Origin: Clostridiales bacterium
Lineage (GTDB): Bacteria; Bacillota; Clostridia; Peptostreptococcales; Natronincolaceae
DNA: 64,000 bases
Reading direction: 5' to 3'
Assembly: GCA_012519835.1 (NCBI GenBank)
Contig: JAAYPJ010000018.1
Coordinates: forward strand, 1-64,000
How positions within the stretch are numbered: position 1 is the stretch's first letter; each line of letters starts with the position of its first letter. The notes beneath the pieces are model-generated. The model did not search any database. It worked only from the letters and a program-made list of their open reading frames with translations, and was not told where the DNA came from. Made by a program: the position numbers and the translations under genes. Of this stretch, positions 1 to 8,935 are shown piece by piece.

Positions 1-84
1 TATAGCTGGAATGACGGCTTCAACCGGATAGGTGGTGTAATATCACTCGAAACACCCAAAAATTGCAAGCAGATGTATGGATGA
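1..84 (+). CDS. C-terminal end of an unidentified upstream gene (partial)
   Basis: Frame 1 is open from the window edge to a TGA at 82-84 and encodes 27 residues ending in KNCKQMYG. Frame 2 is open only to a TAG at 29-31 and frame 3 stops at once, so frame 1 is the likelier coding tail. The fragment is too short to assign to a family. A complete promoter follows at 142-170, so mogA does not depend on read-through from this gene. Confidence 0.35.
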   Translation, partial: YSWNDGFNRIGGVISLETPKNCKQMYG

Positions 85-141
85 ATTTGTAAGGGGAAAC
101 GTGCCAACGAATACTTGACACATACCATTAGGAAGCGGGAC

Positions 142-170
142 TTGAACTATTGTTGAAAACAGAATATAAT
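142..170 (+). promoter_or_regulatory. Sigma-A-type promoter of the molybdenum cofactor genes
   Basis: A -35 box TTGAAC (142-147) and a perfect -10 box TATAAT (165-170) are separated by 17 bases, about 45 bases upstream of the mogA start. This matches the vegetative sigma-A consensus closely. Confidence 0.75.
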
Positions 171-213
171 GAAAGAGTGAAAGAACACACGAATTTTGTC
201 GTGAGGTGGTTAA

Positions 214-705
214 ATGTTTAGCGTAGGAATAATCACTTCCAGCGATAAGGGTTTCAAAGGTGAAAGAACGGACTTGTCGGGACCCATTATTGCGGAGTTG
301 GTAGAAGCAAAAGGCTATAAAATCATAAGACAAATAATAGTACCCGATGTTATGGAGGACCTGACAAGGGAAATGATTTATATGGCGGACGAACTAAAAG
401 TGGATCTGATATTGACTACAGGGGGCACGGGTTTTAATAAAAGGGATGTAACCCCCGAAGCTACTCTTAGTGTTTGTGACAGGGCGGCAAGTGGTATTGC
501 CGAAGCTATAAGATATCACAGTCTCAGTATTACCCCGAGAGCAATGCTTTCCAGGGCTGTTTCCGGAATCAGGGGGAATACATTGATAATAAATTTACCC
601 GGAAGCCCGAAAGCCGTCAAGGAGGCCCTGGATTACGCCTTAGACAGTATTTATCACGGATTGGAAATACTGACCGATAGGGCCAGTGATTGCGCTAGGA
701 AATAA
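214..705 (+). CDS. mogA: Molybdopterin adenylyltransferase MogA/MoaB family
   Basis: The 163-residue protein is the size of single-domain MogA/MoaB. Members of this family adenylylate molybdopterin with ATP before metal insertion by MoeA, in the cytoplasm. Visible family motifs are TTGGTG (residues 68-73), RDVTPEAT (77-84) and NLPGSPK (127-133), which form the pterin/nucleotide pocket. The ATG start has a GAGGTGG ribosome site. It heads a + strand group, with fdhD 12 bases downstream. MogA and MoaB cannot be separated reliably by eye. The family call is very secure. Confidence 0.93.
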   Translation: MFSVGIITSSDKGFKGERTDLSGPIIAELVEAKGYKIIRQIIVPDVMEDLTREMIYMADELKVDLILTTGGTGFNKRDVTPEATLSVCDRAASGIAEAIRYHSLSITPRAMLSRAVSGIRGNTLIINLPGSPKAVKEALDYALDSIYHGLEILTDRASDCARK

Positions 706-717
706 GAGGCAATTTCA

Positions 718-1500
718 ATGGAACAGATTAAAAAATATAATATATTAAAGATAGACGGCGGAAATAAGAATATAGTAGAGGATATAGTGGTACTGGAATA
801 CCCCTTCACCATTTTTGTAGATGGTAAAGAGGTTATCACACTTTTATGCAGTCCCAGGTCTTTGAAGTATTTGGCAGTAGGATTTTTATATTCTGAAGGG
901 TTTATAGAAGGTTATTCTGCAATAGAGGATGTCCAAATAGACGAAATAAAAGGAAGGGCTTATATCAGACTGAATGCTAAAGGGATCTTCAATAAAAAAT
1001 TACAAGAAAAAAGAACAATAGCTTCGAGCGGTGCAAAGGGTACAATGTTTTACGATATGCTGGATTCTCTGAAATCCAAGAAGGTTAAGGAACCTTTGAA
1101 TATACCTGTTTATGAGATAAAAAAACTGATGGAAACATTTAATAAAAATTCGGAACTGTTTTATAAAACCGGAGGGGTTCATGCTTGTGCTATATGTAAC
1201 AATAATAATATAATATATTTTGAAGAGGATATAGGAAGGCATAACGCATTGGACAAGGTACTGGGCAGAGCCCTGGCAGAAGATATGGATCTGAAAGATA
1301 AAATAGTTTTACTTAGTGGCAGAGTCTCCTCCGAAATGTTAGTAAAGGCGGTAAAGAGAGAAATCAAGGTGGTGGTTTCCAGATCAGCACCTACATCATT
1401 GGCCGTTCATATGGCCAGAGAATTAAATATAGCACTGATAGGATTTGTAAGAGGGGAAAAAATGAATATTTATAGCAGTTTTTCGAGCCTGAAATTCTAA
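718..1500 (+). CDS. fdhD: Formate dehydrogenase accessory sulfurtransferase FdhD
   Basis: FdhD transfers sulfur from a cysteine desulfurase to the Mo/W-bis-MGD cofactor, which formate dehydrogenases need for activity. The 260-residue length fits the family. The conserved block GGVH followed by EDIGRHNALDKV (about residues 151-180) and the SGRVSSEMLVKA segment are clear. Oddly, the loop that carries the sulfur-relay cysteine (CxxC in enterobacteria, GCGKG-like in clostridia) reads ASSGAKGTMF here (residues 102-111), with no cysteine. A CAIC pair lies just after GGVHA. It sits 12 bases behind mogA, which supports a molybdoenzyme role. Confidence 0.93.
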   Translation: MEQIKKYNILKIDGGNKNIVEDIVVLEYPFTIFVDGKEVITLLCSPRSLKYLAVGFLYSEGFIEGYSAIEDVQIDEIKGRAYIRLNAKGIFNKKLQEKRTIASSGAKGTMFYDMLDSLKSKKVKEPLNIPVYEIKKLMETFNKNSELFYKTGGVHACAICNNNNIIYFEEDIGRHNALDKVLGRALAEDMDLKDKIVLLSGRVSSEMLVKAVKREIKVVVSRSAPTSLAVHMARELNIALIGFVRGEKMNIYSSFSSLKF

Positions 1501-1612
1501 GACCGACCGGTTATGAATAAAGGCCTATGGGTATAAGGAGAAATCTCTATGCCTCCCGTGCTTGGAAAGGAAAAAGTATTGTGCGGCCTTTCTATGGCTG
1601 CTTTTTTACTTA
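1501..1612 (+). promoter_or_regulatory. Probable Moco/Tuco-type riboswitch leader upstream of moeA
   Basis: The leader contains the phrase TGCCTCCCGTG followed by GGAAAGG (1550-1570), which resembles the conserved core of the Moco RNA motif. A long-range stem AAAGGCC (1519-1525) with GGCCTTT (1585-1591) encloses the core. A run of six T follows at 1602-1607, which could be the expression platform. The position directly upstream of a Moco gene supports the call. The match was made by eye; a covariance-model search was not possible. Confidence 0.55.
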
Positions 1613-1720
1613 GAAATCCAAAAAAGGTATAAAATAAAAGGCTGTTATATAAATCTATAACCAGTAATTGGGCTACATTGTGTTGCTATTAATTCGGGCA
1701 GAAAAGAGGTGGTGCTTTAG

Positions 1721-2950
1721 GTGGATTTTTTTAATGTGGTCAGTGTTGAGGAAGGTAGAGAAATGTTGATGGAGAACTTCGGGGGTTATGATTTAAAAAC
1801 CGAGCATGTAGATTTAGAGCACAGCATCAATAGGGTCTTAGGGGAGGATATATATTCGACTATAAATGTGCCTGAATTTGATCGCTCCACGGTGGACGGT
1901 TATGCTATCAAGGTTGAAGACAGTCACGGGGCCAATCAGTCCATACCCAGTATTATAAATATATTGGGGGAAGTGATGATGGGCGAGGCGATAGATTCCT
2001 CCATCAAGAGTGGAGAATCATTCTATGTTCCAACCGGAGGCATGATTCCGGAGGGTGCCGACGGGGTTGTTATGGTAGAAAATGTAGAAAAGATGGACAG
2101 TAGCACCCTTCTGATATACAAACCTGTATCACAGGGTGAAAATATCAACTACAAAGGTGATGACATTAAAAAAGGGGAACTGATTTTGGAAAAGGGCAGG
2201 AAAATAACCACCGGGGTCATAGGGGTTTTGGCAGCCCTTGGAATTTCCAAGGTATGTGTATATTGTAGGCCGAGGTTTTATATAATCTCCACCGGCGACG
2301 AGATTATAGGTATAGAGGAAGAATTAACCCTTGGAAAAATCAGGGATATCAATTCCTATACATTGGGTTCCCTGGTCCATAATGTTGGGGGAATTGTAGT
2401 TGGCAGGAAGATTGTAAAAGACAGTTATGAATTATTGCAGAATGAAGTGAAAAAAGCCATAGATATATCAGACATAGTTCTTTTGTCCGGAGGCAGTTCC
2501 GTGGGCACAAGGGATTATACGGGTAAAGTTATAAATTCATTTGACGGAAAAGGGGTGTTGTTTCACGGTTTGGCCATAAAACCGGGAAAACCCACCATTG
2601 TAGGTGAAGCCGGCGGTAAATTGATCTGCGGGCTGCCGGGACATCCGGTATCTTCGATTATAGTGTTTAAAGCACTAATAGAATATTATCTCGGAAAGAA
2701 GATGGGGACAACCGAAATAACACCGAGGGTAAAAGCCATAATGGATCATAATTTCAGATCCGACCCGGGTAAAGAGACATATCAAATGATTGAATTGAGA
2801 CAAGAAGGCGGAAATTTTTATGGGACCCCGTCATTCGGTAAGTCAGGTATGATTAGCTTGTTGTCCGAATCCCAGGGATATATAGTAATAGGTTCACATG
2901 AGGAAGGGATTTATAAAGGAGAAGAACGAGAGGTTTACCTGCTTCAGTAA
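1721..2950 (+). CDS. moeA: Molybdopterin molybdenumtransferase MoeA
   Basis: MoeA inserts molybdate (or tungstate) into adenylylated molybdopterin, giving active Moco. The 409 residues match the usual length. Motifs are PEFDRSTVDGYA (51-62), a STGDEI segment near residue 190, SGGSSVGTRDYT near 256, KPGKPT and GLPGHPVS, covering the N-terminal, MogA-like and C-terminal domains in normal order. The start is GTG at 1721 with GAGGTGG upstream. It follows the riboswitch-like leader and precedes a second, fused MoeA, so the two may serve different metals. That division is inference. Confidence 0.93.
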   Translation: MDFFNVVSVEEGREMLMENFGGYDLKTEHVDLEHSINRVLGEDIYSTINVPEFDRSTVDGYAIKVEDSHGANQSIPSIINILGEVMMGEAIDSSIKSGESFYVPTGGMIPEGADGVVMVENVEKMDSSTLLIYKPVSQGENINYKGDDIKKGELILEKGRKITTGVIGVLAALGISKVCVYCRPRFYIISTGDEIIGIEEELTLGKIRDINSYTLGSLVHNVGGIVVGRKIVKDSYELLQNEVKKAIDISDIVLLSGGSSVGTRDYTGKVINSFDGKGVLFHGLAIKPGKPTIVGEAGGKLICGLPGHPVSSIIVFKALIEYYLGKKMGTTEITPRVKAIMDHNFRSDPGKETYQMIELRQEGGNFYGTPSFGKSGMISLLSESQGYIVIGSHEEGIYKGEEREVYLLQ

Positions 2951-2969
2951 AATTATTGTCACACGGGTG

Positions 2970-2986
2970 CTTGACTGCCAGTCAAG
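2970..2986. repeat. Short perfect inverted repeat between the two moeA genes
   Basis: CTTGACT and AGTCAAG flank a GCC spacer (7-3-7). It lies about 100 bases upstream of the fused moeA. It could be an operator or a small hairpin. No T-run follows, so it is not a normal terminator. Confidence 0.4.
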
Positions 2987-3089
2987 AGGTCGTGGACTTA
3001 TCTATTTCGGCAGAATCGGATTTGTATAATCAACGATGTTTCTGTGCAAAAGAATGCTCTTTTAATAAACAAACGACGAGGTGAAATAA

Positions 3090-4979
3090 ATGGATAGAAG
3101 TACCTATATAGACAATATGCCGGTAGAAGAAGCCAAGACTAAATATTTCGAAGGGTTAAATATTCAGGATCATTTTGAGGAATTGGCCCCTGCGGATGCC
3201 CTAAACAGGGTGACCTATGAAGCGATATATGCCAAAATGAGCTCCCCGGGTTATAATGCGGCCGCCATGGACGGCATAGCTGTTGTAGCGGCCAAGACAA
3301 AAGGGGCCACGGAAATTTCGCCTGTAGTCTTGGCGGAGGGCGAAGATTTTTCATATGTTAATACGGGAAATCAGATTTTAAATCCCTATGATTCCGTTAT
3401 AATGATTGAGGATGTAATTGATCTGGGAGATGGACAGGTTAAAATTTTAAAATCCGCCTATCCGTGGCAACATATAAGACAAATTGGAGAGGATATAGTT
3501 GCTACCGAAATGATAATACCTTCCAGGCATACGATAAGACCAATTGATCTGGGTGCCTTGATATCAGGGGGCATCGAGAGGCTGAAGGTGTACAAAAAAC
3601 CGAGGGTAGGTATTCTACCAACCGGCACAGAAATAGTTGAAGATATAAAACAGGTAACCGACGGTAAAATTATAGATTCCAATTCCCGAGTTTTTGAGGG
3701 TTTGGTAAAAGAATACGGCGGTATACCCAACAGATATGCTCCCCACAGTGATGATTATCAATTATTGATAGAGGCAATATCAAAAGGTGTCGAGGAAAAT
3801 GATATGTTGCTTATAAACGCAGGCTCTTCTGCGGGGACCACCGACCATACGGTGAAATTGATTGGGGAATTAGGTGAGGTTGTGGTGCACGGTGTGGCCA
3901 TGCAGCCCGGGAAACCGACTATTTTAGGTATCATAAACAATAAACCTGTAATAGGAATTCCCGGATACCCTGTTTCCGCGTATTTTATCTTTGAAACCTT
4001 TGTAAAACTGGTGATAGAAAAATATATCGGACTTGAGTCAAAGGACGAAGACACTATTTTCGGCGTACTTTCCAATAGGGTTGTATCGTCACTAAAAAAC
4101 AGAGAGTTAGTGAGACTGAATTTAGGACATGTAGGGGATAAATTAATAGCCACCCCGATAGGTGGCGGAGCCGGGGCAACCATGAGCCTGGTAAAAGCCG
4201 ACGGAATAGGTATTATCCCCAGGAACATCGAAGGGATAGATGCGGGCGATACCATTGAAATAAACCTGTTAAAACCTATGTCAACTATAAAATCAAAACT
4301 GGTATCCATAGGCAGCCATGATTTGATTATGGACGTATTGGGAGATATGGCCGAACTTTCTTCGGGACACGTGGGAAGTATGGGCGGAATATTGTCCATG
4401 AAAAGAGGAGAATCCCATATAGCTCCCATTCATTTACTGGACGAAGATACAGGGGAATACAATGTGAGTTATGTTAAAAAATATTTTCCCGGGCAAAAAA
4501 TGGCCCTTATTAAAGGTGTAAAGAGGCTGCAAGGGTTTATTGTGCAAAGAGGAAACCCCAAAAAGATAATGGATTTTAAGGATTTAATAAAGGAAGGGGT
4601 CACCTATGCCAACAGGCAAAGAGGCGCGGGCACAAGGGTGTTACTGGATTATCATTTAAAATTAGACAATATAGACCCACACCTTGTAGAAGGTTATACC
4701 AGGGAATTGAATACACATATGGCTGTGAGTGCGGCCGTAAAAACGGGCTCCGCTACCACAGGACTAGGTATTTATTCTGCGGCGAAGGCCATGGATTTGG
4801 ATTTTGTGGATGTGACTTATGAAGATTATGATTTTCTGGTGCCCTATGAACTGTTGGCAGATTCGAGGATTGAAAAATTCATAGAATTATTAAAATCGGA
4901 TCTATTCCAATCCAGGGTAAATAAATTGGGTGGATATAAATTTGAAAATACAGGAGACGTAATAACAATAGGAAGCTAG
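3090..4979 (+). CDS. MoeA fused to a LysR-type substrate-binding domain
   Basis: Residues 1 to about 400 form a complete MoeA-like molybdenumtransferase, with NAAAMDGIA near 56-64, LPTGTEI, NAGSSAGTTDHT, QPGKPT and GIPGYPVSA. Residues from about 405 to 629 resemble the periplasmic-binding-like (PBP_like) domain of LysR regulators and molybdate sensors, but no DNA-binding helix-turn-helix is present. This fusion is known from anaerobes and archaea. The added domain may bind an oxyanion or a cofactor intermediate, which is inference. ATG start with a GAGGTG ribosome site. moaA follows 8 bases after the stop. Confidence 0.88.
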   Translation: MDRSTYIDNMPVEEAKTKYFEGLNIQDHFEELAPADALNRVTYEAIYAKMSSPGYNAAAMDGIAVVAAKTKGATEISPVVLAEGEDFSYVNTGNQILNPYDSVIMIEDVIDLGDGQVKILKSAYPWQHIRQIGEDIVATEMIIPSRHTIRPIDLGALISGGIERLKVYKKPRVGILPTGTEIVEDIKQVTDGKIIDSNSRVFEGLVKEYGGIPNRYAPHSDDYQLLIEAISKGVEENDMLLINAGSSAGTTDHTVKLIGELGEVVVHGVAMQPGKPTILGIINNKPVIGIPGYPVSAYFIFETFVKLVIEKYIGLESKDEDTIFGVLSNRVVSSLKNRELVRLNLGHVGDKLIATPIGGGAGATMSLVKADGIGIIPRNIEGIDAGDTIEINLLKPMSTIKSKLVSIGSHDLIMDVLGDMAELSSGHVGSMGGILSMKRGESHIAPIHLLDEDTGEYNVSYVKKYFPGQKMALIKGVKRLQGFIVQRGNPKKIMDFKDLIKEGVTYANRQRGAGTRVLLDYHLKLDNIDPHLVEGYTRELNTHMAVSAAVKTGSATTGLGIYSAAKAMDLDFVDVTYEDYDFLVPYELLADSRIEKFIELLKSDLFQSRVNKLGGYKFENTGDVITIGS

Positions 4980-4987
4980 GTGATAAA

Positions 4988-5944
4988 GTGAGGGATTCAT
5001 TTGGAAGAGAGATAACCTATCTCAGAATATCTTTGACGGACAGGTGCAATTATAGATGTATTTATTGTATGCCCCAGAGGGGAATAGATAACAAATTGGG
5101 TCATGAGGACATGTTATCCCTAGAGGAGATGTATATACTGATAAAAAATTTTGTAGAGTTGGGGATTAACAAAATCAGATTTACCGGCGGGGAACCTTTA
5201 GTCAGAAAAGGCATAGTTGATTTGGTAAGCAGAGTAAGTAAATTAGAAGGGGTTAAGGATTTAACCATGACCACAAACGGTCAGTTGTTAAAACAGATGG
5301 CAAAGCCCCTGAAAGAAGCGGGATTAAACAGAGTCAATATCAGTTTGGATACATTAGACCCTATGAAATTTGTGAGAATCACAAGATGCGGGGATTTGAA
5401 TGCAGTGTTGGAAGGTATAGACGAAGCTATAAATGTTGGTTTGACTCCTGTCAAGATTAACACCGTACTAATCGGTGGGATTAATGACGATGAAATAAGA
5501 GATTTGATAGATTTTACCAAAAGGGGAATAGATGTAAGATTCATAGAATTAATGCCTATAGGGGAAGCGGCCAATTTTGCTAAGGAAAGATTTGTTTCTA
5601 CCAACTTAGTGTTGGAAACCGTAAGTGAACTTGTCCCTATAGAAAGGGAAGACAAATCTTCCCCGGCGACTTATTATGTTCTTCCCGGTGTTAAAGGTAA
5701 GGTTGGACTTATAAATCCTATTTCTTGTAAATTTTGCGAAAATTGTAATAGAGTCAGGCTTACATCTTCAGGAAAGTTAAAACTTTGCCTGCATTCGGAT
5801 AGGGAAATAGATCTGGGCTCCGCACTACGGAATAATGGGAATATCAAAGAAATTATTAAGGATGCTATATGGACCAAAGAAGAGAGCCATCATTTAGAAG
5901 ATGAACAGTATATAATCAGAAATATGAACCAGATAGGGGGGTAA
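4988..5944 (+). CDS. moaA: GTP 3',8-cyclase MoaA
   Basis: MoaA is a radical SAM enzyme that starts Moco synthesis by converting GTP to 3',8-cyclo-7,8-dihydro-GTP. The N-terminal 4Fe-4S site is CNYRCIYC (cysteines 20, 24, 27) and TGGEPL is the SAM-contact motif. The C-terminal cluster ligands are in [10 protein letters not shown]. The protein ends in GG, as MoaA proteins do, where the C-terminal tail reaches the active site. GTG start; 318 residues, a typical length. moaC starts 2 bases downstream, which indicates cotranscription. Confidence 0.97.
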   Translation: MRDSFGREITYLRISLTDRCNYRCIYCMPQRGIDNKLGHEDMLSLEEMYILIKNFVELGINKIRFTGGEPLVRKGIVDLVSRVSKLEGVKDLTMTTNGQLLKQMAKPLKEAGLNRVNISLDTLDPMKFVRITRCGDLNAVLEGIDEAINVGLTPVKINTVLIGGINDDEIRDLIDFTKRGIDVRFIELMPIGEAANFAKERFVSTNLVLETVSELVPIEREDKSSPATYYVLPGVKGKVGLINPISCKFCENCNRVRLTSSGKLKLCLHSDREIDLGSALRNNGNIKEIIKDAIWTKEESHHLEDEQYIIRNMNQIGG

Positions 5945-5946
5945 AT

Positions 5947-6420
5947 ATGGACAAATTAACCCACTTTAATGAAAGTGGCAGGGCTCATATGGTAGAGGTG
6001 GGAGACAAAGATATAACCAAAAGAACCGCTGTAGCCAGGGGGAAAATTATTATGAAGGACGAAACCCTCCAAAGAATAAAAGACGGACTGATAAAAAAGG
6101 GAGACGTATTGTCGGTTGCCCAAGTAGGTGGCATAATGGGGGCCAAGAAAACCAGTGAATTAATCCCCATGTGCCATAATATATTTTTAACCGGGGCGGA
6201 TATCAGATTTCGGTTTATCGATAACGGTGTAGAGGTAGAAGCGGAAATCAATTCTACGGATAAAACCGGGGTGGAAATGGAAGCACTGACTGCGGTCAGT
6301 ATAGCGTGTTTGACGATCTATGATATGTGCAAAGCTATGGACAGGGGCATGGAAATTCAGGACATAATGTTAATCAAAAAAGCAGGAGGAAGGTCGGGCG
6401 TATATACAAGGGAAGAATAA
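5947..6420 (+). CDS. moaC: Cyclic pyranopterin monophosphate synthase MoaC
   Basis: MoaC converts the MoaA product to cyclic pyranopterin monophosphate. The 157-residue protein shows the family blocks TKRTAVARG (residues 24-32), PMCHNI and [11 protein letters not shown]. It directly follows moaA. It is the last gene of this Moco group before a terminator. No moaD, moaE or mobA is present in the window, so molybdopterin synthase must be encoded elsewhere. Confidence 0.97.
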   Translation: MDKLTHFNESGRAHMVEVGDKDITKRTAVARGKIIMKDETLQRIKDGLIKKGDVLSVAQVGGIMGAKKTSELIPMCHNIFLTGADIRFRFIDNGVEVEAEINSTDKTGVEMEALTAVSIACLTIYDMCKAMDRGMEIQDIMLIKKAGGRSGVYTREE

Positions 6421-6426
6421 TATGGG

Positions 6427-6461
6427 GTGTGTCGGGACGTTTTACTCGGCACACTTTTTTT
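6427..6461 (+). terminator. Terminator after moaC
   Basis: The stem GTGTGTCG (6427-6434) pairs with CGGCACAC (6447-6454) with one G-U pair, and seven T follow. The loop side carries GGACGTTTT, similar to the core of the GGGGACG hairpin repeats at 18063 and 26551, so the terminator may derive from such a repeat. Confidence 0.75.
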
Positions 6462-6571
6462 ATACACATAATGATTTTAATTGAATAAATTAATAGTATA
6501 TGCAAATAATGAATCTTATCGGAATCATAGGCCATCCGGCAAATACAATATGCGTTTGGAGGGGGAGCACA

Positions 6572-7669
6572 GTGGCAAAAAAAGGGTATATTAAAAGGCT
6601 TCTACCGGGGAGCAATACATCTATCGGATTTTATTCGTATTTTGAACATATTATAGACCAAAAGGAAGCGGAAAAAATTTATTATTTCAAGGGCGGACCC
6701 GGCGTGGGAAAATCCTATATGATGGAAAAAATAGGTTATAAAATAATTGATAAGGGATTAGACATAGAATTTCATCACTGCGCCGCAGATCCTGAATCTA
6801 TTGATGCAATCGTTATACCGGACATAAGGGTGGCTATAATAGATGGCACAACCCCTCATATGATAGATCCGAGGTATCCTGGTGTTACGGGAGTAATATT
6901 TAATTTAGGTGAATTTTTAAACGAAAAAGGTCTAAGGGAGATTAAAGATAAAATTATACAGTTTACGGAAGACAATAAAAATATTTATGCTAGAGTTTAT
7001 AAATATCTTGCGGCGGCAAAATTGATACATGATGACATTGAATGGATCAACAGTTATGCAATGGATTTTAATAAGGTTGTCAAGGAAACTGATAAATTAG
7101 CAAATAAATATTTTGACACTGTTGCGGATAAAGGTAAACTTGGCAGGGAAAGGCACCTTTTTGGGAGTTCATATACATTAAAAGGCAGGGTGGATCATGC
7201 AGAAACCTTTATCGGTATAATAGGAAAGATTATTTATATAAAGGGGGATGACGGCACGGGTAAATCTACATTGTTAGGAAAATTATCGGCTATAGCGTTG
7301 AATAAAGGTTATGATGTAGAAATTTATCACGAACCCCTGGTACCGGAAAAAATAGAGTCCATTGTCGTCCCGGAACTCGATCTGGCCTTCACAACAAACG
7401 GAAAATTTTCTAACGGAGAAACGGTTGATCTGGATGCACATATAGACAAGGCAAAAATCAAAAAGTATGAGGAAGAATTGAAACATAGCAAAAAGATGTT
7501 CAACAAGTTGTTAAACGATGTCTTTATATACCTGGGTAAAACTAATGGCGTTCACAATAAAATGGAGGAATATTATGCACCGAACATTTTTTATGAGGGT
7601 TTAGATAAAGTCAGGGGGGATATACTGGAAGAGATAACTCATATAATTGAAATTGGAAGGCCAAAGTAA
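6572..7669 (+). CDS. Conserved twin P-loop ATPase-like protein (PRK06851 type)
   Basis: The protein has two nucleotide-binding repeats, each with a Walker A site: GGPGVGKS in the first half and GDDGTGKST in the second. This matches a conserved but uncharacterised clostridial family. GTG at 6572 is chosen as start because GGAGGGGG lies 6 bases upstream; an in-frame ATG at 6500 lacks a ribosome site. About 365 residues. It stands alone between a terminator and a convergent gene. No substrate can be read from the sequence. A regulatory or kinase-like role is possible but unproven. Confidence 0.75.
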   Translation: MAKKGYIKRLLPGSNTSIGFYSYFEHIIDQKEAEKIYYFKGGPGVGKSYMMEKIGYKIIDKGLDIEFHHCAADPESIDAIVIPDIRVAIIDGTTPHMIDPRYPGVTGVIFNLGEFLNEKGLREIKDKIIQFTEDNKNIYARVYKYLAAAKLIHDDIEWINSYAMDFNKVVKETDKLANKYFDTVADKGKLGRERHLFGSSYTLKGRVDHAETFIGIIGKIIYIKGDDGTGKSTLLGKLSAIALNKGYDVEIYHEPLVPEKIESIVVPELDLAFTTNGKFSNGETVDLDAHIDKAKIKKYEEELKHSKKMFNKLLNDVFIYLGKTNGVHNKMEEYYAPNIFYEGLDKVRGDILEEITHIIEIGRPK

Positions 7670-7702
7670 AAACCGATATCACATTTGCAAAATGCAATTA
7701 TG

Positions 7703-8581
7703 CTACTTTGGAATATTTTTTTTATTGACAGGAATCTGATGTGACCATATACTTTCACCATCACTAAATATGACAACAGTTTGTTGTAGATCTGTACGAT
7801 AGATGAGGACATCGGATTCTTCAAGGCGTGTTATGACTTCTTTATGGGGGTGATTATAGGGATTATTACTACCGAGCGAAATGAGGGCGACTTCCGGACC
7901 GACATAATCTAAAAATTGTTGGGTTGTCGAAGCATTGCTTCCATGGTGTCCGACCTTTAACACATTGGCGCTCAAATTATTTTTATTATATGTATCCATT
8001 AAATCCATTTCCGCCTCGCGTTCCATATCGCCGGTGAACAAAAATGATTTATTTTTATAATCCAGTCTAAAAACAATGCTCCATAGATTTAGGTTTTCAC
8101 CATAGTCTTTTATAGGGCCTAAAAAGTGGAGCTTAATATCTTTGTCAAACTCAATAATATCATTTGGCTGCGGGGGGCTGATAGTGAGCCCTTTAGATTC
8201 GATTGTAGTAAGTAACTTTTCAAAAGTCGCACTGGTATGGGGTTTTTGGGGCATCATAATTTTTTCAATCTCAAAGTTATTGACAATTTCAGATAAACCG
8301 CCTATATGGTCGGTATGAGGGTGCGTGCCTATAAGTAAATTGATTTTATTAATTCTGTGTTTTAGCAAATAGGATTTTACTTTTTTGCCTTGGGGGGTTT
8401 CGCCCGCATCAACTAAAATTGTTTTATTATTAGGTGTGATTATTAAAATACTTTCACCTTGTCCCACATCAATCATGTGTATTGATAAAACATCAGAAGC
8501 CCGGTTACATCCGGTAAATACGAATAAAGCTAGGGATAATATAATAACGAGTATGGCAGTGAGCTTAATGTTGATTTTCAT
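7703..8581 (-). CDS. Secreted lipoprotein metallo-beta-lactamase-fold hydrolase (ComEC-type domain)
   Basis: The N-terminus has a hydrophobic signal segment and a lipobox VFTGC (Cys25), so the mature protein should be a membrane-anchored lipoprotein outside the cell. The metal site HPHTDH (residues 87-92) is followed by further metal-ligand segments (FTGDME and KVGHHGS). The fold is the ComEC/Rec2-associated hydrolase branch, which is thought to degrade the non-transported DNA strand. The ComEC protein at 10287 lacks this domain, so the two may be complementary pieces. AGGGGGA ribosome site; 292 residues. Confidence 0.87.
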   Translation of the reverse strand: MKINIKLTAILVIILSLALFVFTGCNRASDVLSIHMIDVGQGESILIITPNNKTILVDAGETPQGKKVKSYLLKHRINKINLLIGTHPHTDHIGGLSEIVNNFEIEKIMMPQKPHTSATFEKLLTTIESKGLTISPPQPNDIIEFDKDIKLHFLGPIKDYGENLNLWSIVFRLDYKNKSFLFTGDMEREAEMDLMDTYNKNNLSANVLKVGHHGSNASTTQQFLDYVGPEVALISLGSNNPYNHPHKEVITRLEESDVLIYRTDLQQTVVIFSDGESIWSHQIPVNKKNIPK

Positions 8582-8935
8582 ATGATTTTCCCCCTAAAAA
8601 ATGTTTATGGTATAATTAACCTGTATTAACATAATACACTATTGATTAGACCTTCGAAACTACTTTTTTTAAAATAAATACATTATAAGGTGCATATTTC
8701 TGATGATAAATACTATATTCAGTGGTGGTTGGTTTGTTTTATACCTTTTGACGCTTGAATCATACACTATTATATCAACATTAAAAGGTTTATGTTTAAT
8801 ATGTTGCTTAGTTTATCTTGTCTTACAATTATTTTACACTATCAATTATCATTATGATAGTTAACAAATTAGATTAAGTATAGTAAAATATAAATGAGAT
8901 AATAATTGTACTTGAAAGCGGTGATTGATATAAAG
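8582..8935. promoter_or_regulatory. Divergent intergenic region with two palindromes
   Basis: This stretch separates the minus-strand hydrolase gene from the TPR gene and must hold both promoters. A perfect 7-3-7 inverted repeat, TGTATTA-ACA-TAATACA, lies at 8622-8638. A second one, ACTATC/GATAGT, lies at 8838-8861. A weak promoter candidate for the + strand is TTGACG (8748-8753) followed by TATTAT or TATATC. No coding potential is seen. Confidence 0.45.

Noticed and set aside
85-141. Second promoter upstream of mogA (TTGACA at 115-120)
   Set aside because: No acceptable -10 box at 16-18 bases spacing; the TTGAAC/TATAAT pair at 142-170 is far better.
3758-4429. Minus-strand frame of 223 codons opposite the MoeA fusion
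   Set aside because: Antisense to a clear gene, rich in Ser, Pro and Ile, without a ribosome site or recognisable domain.
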